Shown piece after piece: positions 13,529 through 14,213 of a stretch of 14,213 bases of DNA. Numbering within the stretch: position 1 is the stretch's first letter; the number at the start of each line of letters is the position of its first letter. This DNA is from Chitinophagales bacterium (GTDB taxonomy: Bacteria > Bacteroidota > Bacteroidia > Chitinophagales > BACL12). The notes below the pieces were generated by a model, which saw nothing but the letters and a program-made list of their open reading frames with translations, made no database searches and was not told where the DNA came from. The position numbers and the translations under genes are program-made. Location: NCBI GenBank assembly GCA_014380545.1, contig JACMJP010000208.1, forward strand, positions 1 through 14,213, given 5' to 3'.

Positions 13529-13561
13529 AAAATGAGTGGCTATCTTTACGCCACTCATTTT
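13529..13561 (+). terminator. Intrinsic terminator between the DUF6150-type gene and coaX
   Basis: A perfect 12-bp stem (AAAATGAGTGGC pairing with GCCACTCATTTT) with loop TATCTTTAC, followed by TATTTT. It ends 6 nt before the coaX ATG, so it sits in the position of a coaX leader as well as ending the upstream gene. Confidence 0.75.
13541..13548 (+). promoter_or_regulatory. Candidate coaX -7 box TATCTTTA inside the terminator loop
   Basis: Seven of eight positions match TAnnTTTG (A for the final G), with 19 nt to the coaX ATG. No TTTG is visible at the expected -33 distance. The same octamer lies 26 nt before the DUF6150-type start, which mildly supports its use as a promoter in this genome. 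Confidence 0.3.
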
Positions 13562-13567
13562 TATTTT

Positions 13568-14213
13568 ATGCAATTAGTATTTGATCTCGGAAATAGTATT
13601 CAGAAGTGCGCAGTTTTTCATGGTGATGAAATAGTAAAATTAATTGAGCAGGAAGTTATTTCATTATATGATGCGCAGAATATTTTTTCTGAATTTAAAA
13701 TTCAACGCAGCATTCTTGCAAGTGTAATTGATCATGAATCGCAATTTGAAAATTATTTGAAAGAAGAATTTCATACAATTATTTTATCGCATAATACTCC
13801 AATTCCAATCATTAATAAATATACCACACCTGAAACTTTGGGAAAAGACAGGCTGGCTTGTGCTGTTGGTGCATGGAAAAAATTTACAGGCAAAAATGTT
13901 TTGGCAATTGATGCAGGAACCTGCATAAAATATGATTTTGTTGACGCTTCAGGAATATATCATGGTGGCGCTATTTCCCCCGGATTAAATATGCGGTTTA
14001 AAGCATTGCATAATTATACAGCTAAGTTGCCGTTACTCAATACAAGTATGCTGAACAACAGTGCAATGCAGGTTACAGGCGATTCTACAGAACATTCTAT
14101 TATATCAGGGGCATCTCTTGGGGCAGCTTTTGAGGTTGATGGTGTTATTGACCATTATATAAAAACATTTGATGATCTGCAGGTGTTATTAACAGGCGGC
14201 GATGCACCTTTCT
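13568..14213 (+). CDS. coaX: Type III pantothenate kinase, 3' end outside window
   Basis: First enzyme of coenzyme A synthesis, phosphorylating pantothenate with ATP in the cytosol. The frame runs from ATG at 13568 to the right edge (215 full codons); about 30-45 residues are probably missing. The type III (ASKHA-fold) motifs are in order: VFDLGNS (4-10, phosphate loop with D6), PETLGKDRLA (88-97), IDAGTCIKYD (114-123, with D115), GGAISPGLNMRFKAL (133-147) and TGGDA near residue 210. The usual DLGNT is DLGNS here, a conservative change. Type III enzymes are typically feedback-insensitive to CoA and need a monovalent cation. No Shine-Dalgarno sequence is visible in the TATTTT leader that follows the terminator hairpin. 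Confidence 0.95.
   Translation, partial: MQLVFDLGNSIQKCAVFHGDEIVKLIEQEVISLYDAQNIFSEFKIQRSILASVIDHESQFENYLKEEFHTIILSHNTPIPIINKYTTPETLGKDRLACAVGAWKKFTGKNVLAIDAGTCIKYDFVDASGIYHGGAISPGLNMRFKALHNYTAKLPLLNTSMLNNSAMQVTGDSTEHSIISGASLGAAFEVDGVIDHYIKTFDDLQVLLTGGDAPF

Noticed and set aside
1..14213. Mobile elements, CRISPR arrays, toxin-antitoxin pairs, tRNA/rRNA, or a defence island
   Set aside because: No transposase, integrase, direct-repeat array or RNA gene structure is visible; nearly every base is explained by envelope and housekeeping genes.

Overview
The window looks like chromosomal DNA from a member of the Bacteroidota. The supports are AT-rich sequence, almost no Shine-Dalgarno sites, several TAnnTTTG promoter boxes of the Bacteroidota type, a gldC gene, a DUF6150-type repeat protein, and the order DUF6089 - uppS - bamA - ompH - ompH - murI that I recognise from this phylum. 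A Chitinophagaceae-like source is my inference from protein flavour and could be wrong at family level. I see no mobile element, CRISPR array, tRNA or rRNA. No gene looks broken; only the two edge genes are cut.

Layout. Positions 1-398 (+) hold the end of an SRPBCC-fold protein. It converges on an unrecognised polytopic membrane protein (431-1510, -), followed by a ferritin (1591-2118, -) and a small Cys-containing lipoprotein (2207-2392, -). A GT-B glycosyltransferase (2469-3545, +) is divergent from the lipoprotein and converges with murI, the two stop codons sharing one TTAA. Positions 3542-9836 (-) form the envelope-biogenesis block. In transcription order it is a DUF6089-like outer-membrane protein, uppS, bamA, two Skp/OmpH paralogues, a strong terminator, then murI. 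Positions 9924-13027 (-) carry gldC, a membrane-anchored PHP-domain protein and a GT39/ArnT-like glycosyltransferase. The right end (+) holds a DUF6150-type repeat protein and a type III pantothenate kinase (coaX) that runs off the edge.

How the genes fit together. UppS makes the undecaprenyl carrier used for peptidoglycan and surface glycans, MurI supplies D-glutamate for peptidoglycan, BamA inserts outer-membrane proteins, and the Skp/OmpH proteins chaperone them through the periplasm. The GT39 enzyme probably uses a polyprenyl-phosphate-linked sugar, so it draws on the same carrier. The PHP protein is packed 5 nt upstream of it and may act on a phosphoester in the same glycan pathway. The window is thus mostly cell-envelope construction, with iron storage (ferritin) and CoA synthesis (CoaX) at its edges.

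Most of the content is conserved housekeeping. The less ordinary points are the membrane-tethered PHP protein with an altered motif paired with GT39, -7 promoter boxes lying 0-4 nt from start codons (suggesting leaderless mRNAs), a histidine-rich unknown membrane protein, and compact terminators that overlap coding sequence or a promoter.
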